DNA of 64,000 nt from Paraburkholderia caribensis (GTDB lineage Bacteria > Pseudomonadota > Gammaproteobacteria > Burkholderiales > Burkholderiaceae): positions 1,798,001 to 1,862,000 of the forward strand of contig NZ_CP026101.1 in assembly GCF_002902945.1 (NCBI RefSeq). The letters are read 5' to 3'. Shown one piece after another: positions 25,589 to 34,037 of this stretch (position 1 is its first letter; every line of letters begins with the position of its first letter). A program made the translations under genes and the position numbers. The notes beneath the pieces were generated by a model, which saw nothing but the letters and a program-made list of their open reading frames with translations, did not search any database and had not been told where the DNA came from.

Positions 25589-27186
25589 GGTTGATCGGGC
25601 AGCGTGACGAAGAACGTCGACCCCGCCCCTTCCGCCGATTCGACCCACACGCGCCCGCCATGTCGTTCGACCGTGCGCCGCACGAGCGCAAGGCCGACGC
25701 CGTCGCCTTGCGCGACATCGCCGTGCAGCCGCTGGAAAGCGCGAAATACTTTCGACATATAGGCAGCGGGAATGCCCATTCCATTGTCGCGCACAAAGTA
25801 AGTGCGGGTTCTTTGCGGCGACGCGAGCGCGCGCTCGGCAGGTGCGCCATCCAGCGCGCCGACTTCGATGCGCCCCGGCCGCGACGGATCGAGAAAGTTG
25901 ATTGCGTTCGAGAGCAACTGGCTGAACACCTGTTCGATGGCGGATGGATCGCCCCACGCCGTGGGCAGATCGCGCACGAGAACCACCGCGCGGCGCTCGT
26001 CGATGCGCTTTTGCAGCGCGTCGACGGCACGCGCGACCGCGCGGCCGACGCTTACGCGCTGCCATTGATATTCGAGCCGCCCCGCGCGCGAAATGCGCAA
26101 CAGCGCTTCGATAATGGCCGCAGCGCGCGTCACCGACAAGCGCACATAGCGCAGCGATTCCTGCATGTCGCCGTCGAGCACATGCGCAACGCGTTTGTGT
26201 TCGGGCTCGGGCAGACGCGCATCGTCGATGGTCGCGCGCAGTTCGTCGCACGAAACCTGCAGTTCCTTCGAGAAACCCTGCATGTTCACGAGCGGCGAGC
26301 GCAGATCGTGTGACACGCTGTAAATGAACATCTCGTTGTCCTGCGTCTCCTGACGCAGGGTTTCGTTGACGCTCGCCAGTTCCGCCGCGCGCACTTGCAG
26401 CGATGTCTTGAGCGCGGCCTGTTTGTCGTCTGCCTCACGCAACAGCGCGCTGGTGCGATTCAACGCGGAATCGAGCGCGGCGATTTCGTCGTTGCCCGAT
26501 AGCGGCGCGGGCAGCGGCTGCCCGCCGGCGAGCCGCTGCGCGTTTGCCGCGAGCACGTCCAGCCGCCGGCCGATGCTGCGCGCGAATCCCAATGCCGTGC
26601 CCGCCCACAGCAGCATCGAGCCGATCACGGCGCCCACCAGCGTCCATTGCTGGCGCTGGCGCGTTTTCGCGAGCGTCGCGTTGCGCTCGACTTCGAGCCG
26701 CGATGCTTCGTCGATGAATTCTTTCAACTGCACACGAAAGCGCATCACCTGCGCAGGCAACTCGCCGCCTTCGAGCGTGACGAAGGGTTTCATCGTCGCG
26801 CCCGTGCGCAGCGACTGCGCGACAGACAGCGCCTGCTGCCGGTAGCTGTCCACTTCGTCGCGCATGCGCTGCACGCGCGCGGCCTGCGCGGGCGTATCGG
26901 CGACAGCGGTTTCGAGCCGCGCGAGCCGGTCGCCGATGTCGACCCACGCCGCATGGCGGTCCATGAAAGACGGGGCGCCCGCGACGATGCCCGTGCGCAC
27001 GCGCGCGACTTGCCGGAGCACGGGGTTTTCGAGCGCGGCCGCCTGATACAGGATCTGCTTGCTGTCCGACGAGCGTTCAACGGCCCGTGTGGTTTGCGCC
27101 TGCATGTCGAAGACGACGCCGAGCAGCGCCAGTTCGATGGCGCTCGGCAACGCGATCAGCAATAAGCCTTTGGTGAACAGTTTCAT
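25576..27186 (-). CDS. membrane sensor histidine kinase with CHASE3-like sensor domain
   Basis: 536 residues from an ATG at 27186 (MKLFTKGLLLIALPSAIELA); the frame is open further upstream without support. Membrane helices near 5-27 and 182-205 enclose a helical periplasmic domain resembling CHASE3. HAMP follows (IGRRLDVLAANAQRL), then a coiled linker and the phosphotransfer site YSVSHDLRSPLVNMQGFS. The ATPase domain has QLLSNAINFL, VRDNGMGIP and GVGLALVRRTVERHGG. The SHDLRSPL type of kinase commonly pairs with Rcp1-like regulators such as the next gene. It heads the three-gene cluster. Confidence 0.88.
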   Translation of the reverse strand: MKLFTKGLLLIALPSAIELALLGVVFDMQAQTTRAVERSSDSKQILYQAAALENPVLRQVARVRTGIVAGAPSFMDRHAAWVDIGDRLARLETAVADTPAQAARVQRMRDEVDSYRQQALSVAQSLRTGATMKPFVTLEGGELPAQVMRFRVQLKEFIDEASRLEVERNATLAKTRQRQQWTLVGAVIGSMLLWAGTALGFARSIGRRLDVLAANAQRLAGGQPLPAPLSGNDEIAALDSALNRTSALLREADDKQAALKTSLQVRAAELASVNETLRQETQDNEMFIYSVSHDLRSPLVNMQGFSKELQVSCDELRATIDDARLPEPEHKRVAHVLDGDMQESLRYVRLSVTRAAAIIEALLRISRAGRLEYQWQRVSVGRAVARAVDALQKRIDERRAVVLVRDLPTAWGDPSAIEQVFSQLLSNAINFLDPSRPGRIEVGALDGAPAERALASPQRTRTYFVRDNGMGIPAAYMSKVFRAFQRLHGDVAQGDGVGLALVRRTVERHGGRVWVESAEGAGSTFFVTLPDQPMRY

Positions 27187-27681
27187 GGATGGCTGGCGCA
27201 ATACGGCATGAACGTGCGAGGCAACCGCGTCCTGGCATGTGGAACCGCCGCGCGTAATCATGAGCGGGGCGCATGCATCATGGCTGTGCGCCGCGGCCTT
27301 AACGTCGCTGCGCGACGAACGCTATCGATATTTTCACTCATGCGCCGCGCCCGTCGACTCGCCGAACCGGTGCAATGGGCGTGAAAACCGCGCCGCAACT
27401 GGGACGCGGCCATTATGGGCGGGCCCAACGCATATTTCAATGCGCGCCGAAGAGGGCTTGGCACACATAAAAATGTCTTTTTTTACGGTGCCGGAAACAC
27501 GCGCAGCGCGGGTGAGTCTATTATTGAGACCAGATGCACAGGGGATGCGAAAGCGCACGGCGACGCGATTCGGCCTGGTTCGCACGGAACGATGGAGTGA
27601 GACAGACGAATCACCGTGTATCCGGCATTTTCGTATGCTATAAAAGATCGACGTGCGGCGCGCGAAGCCGGGAGTGGTCGC
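27187..27681. other. divergent intergenic region, no gene seen
   Basis: About 495 bp between the membrane kinase (minus) and a hypothetical gene (plus). Promoters for both should be here. Short frames in it are Arg/Ala-rich and not convincing. TATAAAAG near 27640 is an AT-rich spot that could be the -10 region of the plus-strand gene. Confidence 0.5.
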
Positions 27682-28179
27682 ATGAGGACGCTGCGTTTCT
27701 TGCAATTCTTTTTCAGGCGAGTTTTTATGTCCTTCCCGAAAAAGCGCAGGCGCGCGAAGGTGGACGGCGACGAGTCGTTCCTCGCTGTGCTGCGACACTT
27801 CAAGCCCTTCGGTCAGCTCGACACCAAGATTGCGCGCGCCCGCTCGCAAGATGAGCCGGTGTTGTACGCGCATGTGCTGCCAGGACTCGATGTCCTGCTC
27901 TGCAGCGTGCGCGGCGCGCATCCACCGTATCCCGCCGTCGCCGAATTGCGCCGGCGCTGCATCGAATCCATTGCCAACGCGCTTGAACAGCCGCTCGACG
28001 GACTGGAGAACGGCGGCTACTGGTACGAGGCCGATGGTTTCGGCTTCCTCGTGTTCGCGAGCCGCGCGAGAGCGCGCATCCTGCCGGAGTTCGGCGCGAC
28101 GCGCACGGCTGCCAGTACGCGGCGCGGCGTGCGGCGTCAGGATGCGGCGGGCGACGCGACACCGCGTTCGCTCCGTTGA
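27682..28179 (+). CDS. hypothetical protein
   Basis: 165 residues from an ATG at 27682 (MRTLRFLQFFFRRVFMSFPKK); starts at 27616 or 27727 are also possible. There is a basic N-terminus, a central region with plausible globular composition (FLAVLRHFKPFGQLDTKIAR, HVLPGLDVLLCSVRGAHPPY, LENGGYWYEADGFGFLVFAS) and a basic tail rich in Arg and Ala. No family recognised and no signal peptide. A bidirectional terminator follows. The Trp/Tyr/Phe content of the middle argues for a real gene. Confidence 0.6.
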   Translation: MRTLRFLQFFFRRVFMSFPKKRRRAKVDGDESFLAVLRHFKPFGQLDTKIARARSQDEPVLYAHVLPGLDVLLCSVRGAHPPYPAVAELRRRCIESIANALEQPLDGLENGGYWYEADGFGFLVFASRARARILPEFGATRTAASTRRGVRRQDAAGDATPRSLR

Positions 28180-28214
28180 ATCCCGAAGATCAGGCGTAGC
28201 CACTCACACAAAAA

Positions 28215-28246
28215 CACGGCCGCGAAGATTCGCGGCCGTGGCGTTT
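28215..28246. terminator. bidirectional terminator
   Basis: Twelve-base-pair stem CACGGCCGCGAA / TTCGCGGCCGTG around a 2-nt centre. It is T-rich on the right and A-rich on the left, between the hypothetical gene and the convergent AsmA gene. Confidence 0.85.
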
Positions 28247-28288
28247 TTGCGAGTCGATCATTGCGGGCGATGCATCCTTGCCTCGCGC

Positions 28289-30733
28289 TCAGCTTCCCTT
28301 GTAATCCGCCGCGTTCGACGGTCCCGGCAATGCCGCGCCGTTGTTCGGCTTTGCTGGCTGCTTCGACGGTGCGGTCGACGGCGCGACGGCCGACGCGCCC
28401 GGCGTCCCCGGCGGCAGCGGTAGAGCCTTGGCCTTCTCGCGCTGTCCCGGCGGCGGCGCGCTCGGGTGCTGCGCCTCCATGGCCGCCATCAGCTGCTGAC
28501 ACGGCAAAGGCTTGTTGTTGCTCGGCGCGATCAGCGGGATCAGCGCGGCGAAAGGATTGATCAGACCGAGGCCGACCATCGCGCCGCCACGCACGGCGAG
28601 CGCCGCCGCGTTCACGCCGACGTGAGGGTCCTTGAACGTGCCCTTCACATAGAGCGGCGAGCGCAGCGAAAAGATCCGGAAACCCTTCGTGTGCGGATGC
28701 ACGCCGAGGTCCATCGACTCGTTCTTCAGGTTCACCGTGCCGTCGACGTTGATCACGGCGTCCTGCGTATCGAGCGCGAACACGCGTGAGTCGAGCACGC
28801 CGTCCGTCACGACGAAATCGCCTGCCGCGCAATTGATCTGCACGTCGCGATTGCCGAACAGTTTCTCGTAGACCACATTCGCCACGTTCAACCCGGCCGC
28901 TTCCATCAGCAAACGGCTCACCGCGCCATCGGTGACGAGCAGTTTGACCTCGCCGTTCGACGAAGCCGCGAGCGCCGCGGGCGAATTGCCCGTCGCCGAC
29001 AGCGCGGCGTCGCCGTTGATCTCGCCGAGCGCGTTCTGCATGGTCTTCGCGGTCGGCAGCAACTGCTTGAGCTTCAGGTGACGGGCTTCCGTCGAAAAAC
29101 GGCCCTTGAGCGGCGACGCGCTGCCGTCGAGATGAATGTTCGACGCGAGCGACCCGCCTGCGACGCCGAACTTCAGCGGCGCCAGCGACAGCACGCCGTC
29201 CGTCATGACGACATGGGTGTAGAGATCGGTGATGGGCAGCGCCGGATCCTTGATGATGCGGCGGCCCGTGAACTTCACGTTCGCGTCGATCGCTTTCCAG
29301 CGGTCGGTCTTGAACTCCTCGGCGGGCAGCGCCTTGTTCGACGGCTGGCGTGCGGTGTCGCCGCGCTTCGCCTTGCTGGCGTTGCTATCCGCGCCGATGA
29401 TCGGCGCGAGGTCCTTGAACTGCAACAGATTCGAGACAAGGGTGCCTTCGAGCAGCGGACGTGTCGCGCGCTGCGTGTAGACGACCGTTCCGTTCAGATC
29501 GCTGCCGCCGACGCGGCCTGTAAAATTTTCATACCGGAACACGCTGCCGCCCTGCCTGAAGTTACCGATCAAATGACCCTCCGTCGCATAGGGCGGCGTC
29601 TCGGGCAGCGTGATGCCCGTCAGGTCATACAGATGATCGAGGCTCGAGCCTTGCAGCCACAGGCGCAGATCGACGGCGGCGAGATGCGCGGGATCGGTGA
29701 CGGTGCCGACCAGTGCGATGCGCAGATCGCCCGCCTTCACGTCGGCCTGCACGGGGAACGGCCGGGATGTGTCCTGCAACGCGAGCACGCCGCCGAGCTT
29801 GCCGCTGCCCGATATCGGCGAGCGGTTGTAAGTGCCCTTCACCGTCCAGCCGATTCCATATTGCGGCGAGTTCGCACTCTGCGCGACGGCTGTGCCTGGC
29901 GCGCTCGCCGTGGCGCCCGATGCGGCTACGGCCGTCGATGCGCCCACGCCAGCCGGCACGGACGCGCCCGACGCAACAGGCACGCCAGGCGCCACAGCGG
30001 ACGCGCCTGACGCCTCGGATGCGGCGGCTGCCTTCGCCTGCGCAGCGAGCTGCTTCGCACCCTGCTTGCCGACGACCTCAGCCGACGACCTGCGCGACGC
30101 CTCTTCCTGTTGCTTCATCGCTTCGCCGATGGGGATCGGCTGGCCGAGCGTATCGACCACCGCCTGCATGTCGATCTTTTTCTGCTCGTCCGACAGCGCG
30201 ATATTGCCTTTATTGAGCTGGATGTCGTGCAGATCGAGTTTCCATTCCGACGGTCCCGCCGACGATTTCAGCTTGAACGTCCAGTTGTTGCGTCCGTCGA
30301 GGAGCCGTTCGAGATCGACGGATGGATTCACGACATTGATTGCCGGGATCACGATGTCGTGCGCGAGCAGCGGCAGCACTTTCACCTGGAAGTTGATTTC
30401 GTCGAGCGTCGCGAAGTGCTTCTGTTTCGCCCAGTCGGGATTGGCGATCGTGATGTTCTGCGCCGAGAAGCGCGGCCACAGCACCCACGAACGCCAGCCC
30501 GCCTCGCCGACGGGATGTCGCCACCCCACCTTCAGATCGCCTTCGATTGCAAACGGCCTGCCGATGGCTTCGCTGACCTTGTCGTTCACATAGGGACGCG
30601 CGCGATTCCAGTCGAACGTCAGAATGAAAACCGCCACAGCAACGATCAGGATCACCAGCACCGCGAACAGCCACGCGAGGGTTTTGCCGATTGTCTTGCC
30701 GACGGACATGCCAGACGAATGCAGCACAGCCAT
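28289..30733 (-). CDS. AsmA-family envelope protein
   Basis: 814 residues. The ATG at 30733 has GGAG upstream. One N-terminal membrane helix (LAWLFAVLVILIVAVAVFIL), then the AsmA opening FDWNRARPYVNDKVSEAIGRPFAIEGDLKVGW, so most of the protein lies in the periplasm. AsmA-like proteins form long beta-structured grooves implicated in lipid transport and outer-membrane homeostasis. A low-complexity Ala/Ser/Val/Gly stretch of about 60 residues (around residues 230-290) interrupts the N-terminal domain. The conserved C-terminal AsmA region has DGVLDSRVFALDTQDAVINV and SPLYVKGTFKDPHVGVN. The C-terminus is Pro-rich. The cargo is unknown. Confidence 0.88.
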   Translation of the reverse strand: MAVLHSSGMSVGKTIGKTLAWLFAVLVILIVAVAVFILTFDWNRARPYVNDKVSEAIGRPFAIEGDLKVGWRHPVGEAGWRSWVLWPRFSAQNITIANPDWAKQKHFATLDEINFQVKVLPLLAHDIVIPAINVVNPSVDLERLLDGRNNWTFKLKSSAGPSEWKLDLHDIQLNKGNIALSDEQKKIDMQAVVDTLGQPIPIGEAMKQQEEASRRSSAEVVGKQGAKQLAAQAKAAAASEASGASAVAPGVPVASGASVPAGVGASTAVAASGATASAPGTAVAQSANSPQYGIGWTVKGTYNRSPISGSGKLGGVLALQDTSRPFPVQADVKAGDLRIALVGTVTDPAHLAAVDLRLWLQGSSLDHLYDLTGITLPETPPYATEGHLIGNFRQGGSVFRYENFTGRVGGSDLNGTVVYTQRATRPLLEGTLVSNLLQFKDLAPIIGADSNASKAKRGDTARQPSNKALPAEEFKTDRWKAIDANVKFTGRRIIKDPALPITDLYTHVVMTDGVLSLAPLKFGVAGGSLASNIHLDGSASPLKGRFSTEARHLKLKQLLPTAKTMQNALGEINGDAALSATGNSPAALAASSNGEVKLLVTDGAVSRLLMEAAGLNVANVVYEKLFGNRDVQINCAAGDFVVTDGVLDSRVFALDTQDAVINVDGTVNLKNESMDLGVHPHTKGFRIFSLRSPLYVKGTFKDPHVGVNAAALAVRGGAMVGLGLINPFAALIPLIAPSNNKPLPCQQLMAAMEAQHPSAPPPGQREKAKALPLPPGTPGASAVAPSTAPSKQPAKPNNGAALPGPSNAADYKGS

Positions 30734-30834
30734 GAGCGCTCCGAAAAAATACTTGCGTCATTCGTCTGCACAGCACGTGCTGTGCCCGCGCGCGCTTCGT
30801 TATGATGATGCGCTGCGACACATTCCAATATGCC

Positions 30835-31578
30835 ATGCCCCACCCCACCAACCTGACGGACGCGCCCCTCGTCCAGGCGCAAAGCCTCGTTCGGCGCGAC
30901 GCGGCGCGCGGCCAGACGCTGCTGCATGCGACCAGCATCGCCATTCATGCGGGCGAGCGAATTGCGATCACGGGCCCGTCCGGGTCGGGCAAAAGCGTGT
31001 TCATGCGTGCCCTTGCGCTGCTCGATCCACTCGATAGCGGCGAGGTGCGGTGGCGCGGCAAGCGCATCGCACGGGCGACGATTCCGCTCTACCGGCGCCA
31101 CGTCGCCTACATTCGCCAGCGGCCCGCGCTGCTCGACGGCACGGTCGAAGACAATCTGCGTTATCCGTACACGCTGCGCGCGTATCGCGATGTCCGCTTC
31201 GACCGCGGGCAGGCGGCCGCGCTTGCTTCGCAGGCCGGACGTGCGGGCGATTTTCTCGAACGCTTTGCTAGCGAGCTGTCGGGCGGCGAGGCGCAGATCG
31301 CCGCGTTGATCCGCGTGCTGCAGCTCGCGCCGGACTTGCTGCTGCTCGACGAACCGACGGCATCGCTCGATCCCGAATCGGCGCTGGCGATCGAAGGCCT
31401 GGTGCGCGCGTGGTTCGATGCCGCGCCGCAGGTGCGCGCGTGGCTGTGGGTGTCGCACGATCCGGCGCAAGCGGCCCGCGTGAGCAACCGTCATCTGACG
31501 ATGCGCGCCGGCGTGCTCGACGATGCGCAGCGCACTATGCCCGATACGTCCACGCACACCGGGGAGCCGCCGCGATGA
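30835..31578 (+). CDS. fetA: ABC transporter ATP-binding protein FetA-like
   Basis: 247 residues. Walker A GPSGSGKSVFMRAL, signature LSGGEAQIAAL and Walker B LLLLDEPTASLDPE are all present; the H-loop is VSHDPAQAARV. The stop overlaps the next gene by 4 bp (ATGA), so the two are translationally coupled. Together they match FetAB, an exporter linked in E. coli to iron homeostasis and oxidative stress resistance. The ATG at 30835 is the best family fit; an in-frame start at 30802 exists. Divergent from the AsmA gene. Confidence 0.85.
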   Translation: MPHPTNLTDAPLVQAQSLVRRDAARGQTLLHATSIAIHAGERIAITGPSGSGKSVFMRALALLDPLDSGEVRWRGKRIARATIPLYRRHVAYIRQRPALLDGTVEDNLRYPYTLRAYRDVRFDRGQAAALASQAGRAGDFLERFASELSGGEAQIAALIRVLQLAPDLLLLDEPTASLDPESALAIEGLVRAWFDAAPQVRAWLWVSHDPAQAARVSNRHLTMRAGVLDDAQRTMPDTSTHTGEPPR

Positions 31579-32378
31579 CCTTGCAGAACCTCAGCCTCTG
31601 GGACGTCGCGCTGGCAGCGCTGCTGATCGTCGTGAACGGTGCGGTCTCCGTTCTGCTCAAGCTCGATCTCGAACGCAAGCTCGCGTGGGCGGCCGTGCGC
31701 ACCGTCGTCCAGCTGCTCGCGATCGGCTATGTGCTCGCGTGGGTATTTGCGTACGCGCGCTGGTACGTGGTGCTGCCGCTGATGATCGCGATGACGCTGA
31801 TCGCGGGCTTCGCGGGCGCGGGACGCGGCTCGCGCACGTATGCCGGGCAGCGCGTCGACAGCATCCTGTCGATCTGGGCGAGCGCGTGGCTCGTCGCGGC
31901 CGTTGGACTCTTTGCCGTGATCCGCATTCGACCGTGGTACGAACCGCAATATGCGATTCCGATCCTCGGGATGATTCTCGGCAATACGCTGACGGGCGTG
32001 TCGCTGGGCATTGAACGGATGACGGAGGAGCTAACCGCGCGCCGCGACCGCGTCGACATGGCGCTCGCCCTCGGCGCGACGCGCTGGGAAGCCGCGCAGG
32101 GACCGGCGCGCCAGGCGGTGCGCGCCGGCATGATTCCGACGCTCAACCAGATGGCCGTGGTGGGCGTCGTGAGTCTGCCGGGAATGATGACGGGCCAGGT
32201 GCTGGCCGGGCAATCGCCGCTGCAGGCCGTGCGCTATCAGATCGTGATCATGTTCCTGATCGCGGCGTCGTCGGCGCTGGGGACGGTGGGTGCTGTGCTG
32301 CTTACGTATCGGCGGCTGTTTTCGCCGGAGCACCGGTTTCTGGCGTCGCGGCTTGTCGAGCGGCGCTCGAAGCGCTGA
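31575..32378 (+). CDS. fetB: FetB-like ABC transporter permease (UPF0014 family)
   Basis: 267 residues with about seven hydrophobic segments (VALAALLIVVNGAVSVLL, TVVQLLAIGYVLAWVFAY, VLPLMIAMTLIAGFAG, others). The family-specific stretch ILGMILGNTLTGVSLGIERM is present, then ALALGATRWEAAQGPARQAV and GVVSLPGMMTGQVLAG, the cytoplasmic coupling region. It overlaps fetA by 4 bp. Inner membrane partner of the ATPase; putative iron export. Confidence 0.88.
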   Translation: MTLQNLSLWDVALAALLIVVNGAVSVLLKLDLERKLAWAAVRTVVQLLAIGYVLAWVFAYARWYVVLPLMIAMTLIAGFAGAGRGSRTYAGQRVDSILSIWASAWLVAAVGLFAVIRIRPWYEPQYAIPILGMILGNTLTGVSLGIERMTEELTARRDRVDMALALGATRWEAAQGPARQAVRAGMIPTLNQMAVVGVVSLPGMMTGQVLAGQSPLQAVRYQIVIMFLIAASSALGTVGAVLLTYRRLFSPEHRFLASRLVERRSKR

Positions 32379-32480
32379 CGTGTGTGCGAGGCGAGCGTGG
32401 TGATCGATGCATGCACACCGCATGCAATTCAGCCGATGTGCATGGCTTGCGATACCGGATTGGATACCAGGACGCTTACG

Positions 32481-33047
32481 TTACCGTTTGGCCGACACGC
32501 TCACCTGCGAGCCGTCGCTGAGTGTCAGCGTCTTCGTGCTGCCGTTGGTCGGCATGGTGAAGCGCAGCACCTGACTGACGCTTGCGTAGTTCGGGCACTT
32601 GAGCGACTTGCCATTGTTCGACACGGCCTTCGTGCCTTTCGGTGTTTGCGCCTGGAAGTTCATCTGCACGGTTGCGGTGCCGTCCCTGGCGACGACGGGT
32701 GCGAAGCGGATCTGTGTCTGACGGATCATGGCGCCGTTCGTGTCGAGCGGTAGCGACGACAGACCTGGGCAGTCGCTATCGGCTGCGACGGGGCCGCCGG
32801 GCGGCACGGTTTTCCAGGTGAAGTCGTCCGATTCTCCGGAACGGATGGTGCGGGTTTCCTGCGAGTTGCCGAACTGCTTCGACGTGACCTTGACCGTATA
32901 GCGGATGGGGCCGTCCGTGGCCGCCTGCGAAGTGACGGTGATGGGTGTCGCTGCGTGCGCGGGTGCCGGCAATGCGGCGAGCGCAAGCGTTGCGCATGCG
33001 ATGGAAGCTACAACAGAAATCGCGGGAAGTTTGACGCTGATGCTCAT
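32481..33047 (-). CDS. secreted protein, possibly DUF6013 family
   Basis: 188 residues from an ATG at 33047 with AGGTGA upstream. A signal peptide (MSISVKLPAISVVASIACAT, cleavage near AHA-ATPI) is followed by a beta-rich mature domain with two Cys (DSDCPGLSS and LKCPNYASV) that may form a disulfide. The recognisable middle ITVTSQAATDGPIRYTVKV and SGESDDFTWKTVPPG resembles a Burkholderia family I remember as DUF6013. Role unknown. A longer frame reaching 33275 runs into non-coding DNA next to repeat element A. Confidence 0.75.
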   Translation of the reverse strand: MSISVKLPAISVVASIACATLALAALPAPAHAATPITVTSQAATDGPIRYTVKVTSKQFGNSQETRTIRSGESDDFTWKTVPPGGPVAADSDCPGLSSLPLDTNGAMIRQTQIRFAPVVARDGTATVQMNFQAQTPKGTKAVSNNGKSLKCPNYASVSQVLRFTMPTNGSTKTLTLSDGSQVSVSAKR

Positions 33048-33323
33048 ACTGTCACCTCGTTGTTGTGCTGCCGCGTTCGCGCTGGCCGCGCGCGGTGGTT
33101 TTTTTTGCATGTTGCACGGGAAGTCTAACGCCAAGTGGTTGGCGTGGATGTGGGTTTGGGCTGGGATTAACCCGGGGTTGAGGTTGTTTTTTGCGCTGCG
33201 CGCGCGGGGGTGGGGTTGGTTGGGTGTGGCTGTTCTCGTGCCGTTGTTCGGTGTTTTTGGCTTTTGCGCTGGCATCCGCGTGACGTTAGCTCGCTTCAGG
33301 CGTCGCCCCTGTGCGGGGCGGCA

Positions 33324-33357
33324 CCTACTTTTCTTTGCCGCCGCAAAGAAAAGTAGG
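33324..33357. repeat. 34-nt palindrome in left arm of element A
   Basis: Fifteen-base-pair perfect stem CCTACTTTTCTTTGC / GCAAAGAAAAGTAGG around CGCC. The same palindrome recurs at 33838-33871, 63297-63330 and 63808-63841. Confidence 0.95.
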
Positions 33358-33837
33358 CAAAAGAAAGCGGCTCACACCGCCAGCCCTTGACGTTTTCCCA
33401 CGGGCCCCCAACGTCCCCACACCTCAAACGGCAACGCGCTTATTGATGCCCGTTGCTAACACTTCGAACAGATGCCTCACCCGCTTCAGGCACCCGTACC
33501 CGTGCAAGCGGCAGCGAATGGTATGGGCCGCCCAGGTGGCAAACTGTGTGTAGGTTGTCGCGTCGTATAGGGTGGCGCTCTTACCGCGTGGGACGCGTGC
33601 GCTATCTGTCTGGAGTGAAGCGTGTGGAGCACCGAGGGCCGACACACAGTTTGCCACCTGGGCGGCCGTGGGCCTGTCTGGCGCGGCGTGCTGAAGCGCA
33701 GGTGCGTGAAGCGGGTGAGGCGCACCGCAAGAGCGCTGGCAACGAACACGAATGACGTGATTGCCGTGTGAAGCGTAAGAACCTTCGGGGGCCCTCAGGC
33801 AGAAAAAAGAGCTGGCGGTGTGAGCCGCTTTCTTTTG

Positions 33838-33871
33838 CCTACTTTTCTTTGCGGCGGCAAAGAAAAGTAGG
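33838..33871. repeat. 34-nt palindrome in right arm of element A
   Basis: Same 15-bp stem as at 33324, with the complementary centre GGCG, as expected for an inverted copy. Confidence 0.95.
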
Positions 33872-33928
33872 TGCCGCCCCGCACAGGGGCGACGCCTGAA
33901 GCACGCTAACGAAACGCGGATGCCAGCG

Positions 33929-33955
33929 CAAAGCAAAAGCAAAAGCAAAAGCAAA
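33929..33955. repeat. AAAAGC microsatellite beside element A
   Basis: Three exact AAAAGC units (33935-33952) flanked by partial units, at the outer edge of the right arm. Confidence 0.85.
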
Positions 33956-34037
33956 TCACGTACGCCCACACCGCAAAATCGCCATCGCCCCCGCGTCGCA
34001 GACAAAGCACCCCCGCACCAACATCAAAACCAAAAAA

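Larger units (their letters stand above)
33263..33932. repeat. composite nested inverted-repeat element, copy A (~670 bp)
   Basis: Terminal arms of 122 nt (33263-33384 and 33811-33932) are near-perfect inverted copies of each other. Inside them lies a weaker inverted pair (around 33450-33495 with 33695-33745). At the centre is a 26-bp perfect inverted pair (33526-33551 with 33642-33667). The unit could therefore fold into one long nested hairpin. A second copy with the same orientation and layout is at 63236-63902. No convincing gene is inside: frames across the arms repeat the same Arg/Ala-rich peptide in both copies. No transposase, and no obvious target-site duplication visible. Confidence 0.9.

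Noticed and set aside
33263..33932. CRISPR array or integron-type attachment site as an explanation for element A
   Set aside because: There are no regularly spaced short direct repeats, no cas genes and no integrase; the repeats are inverted and nested.
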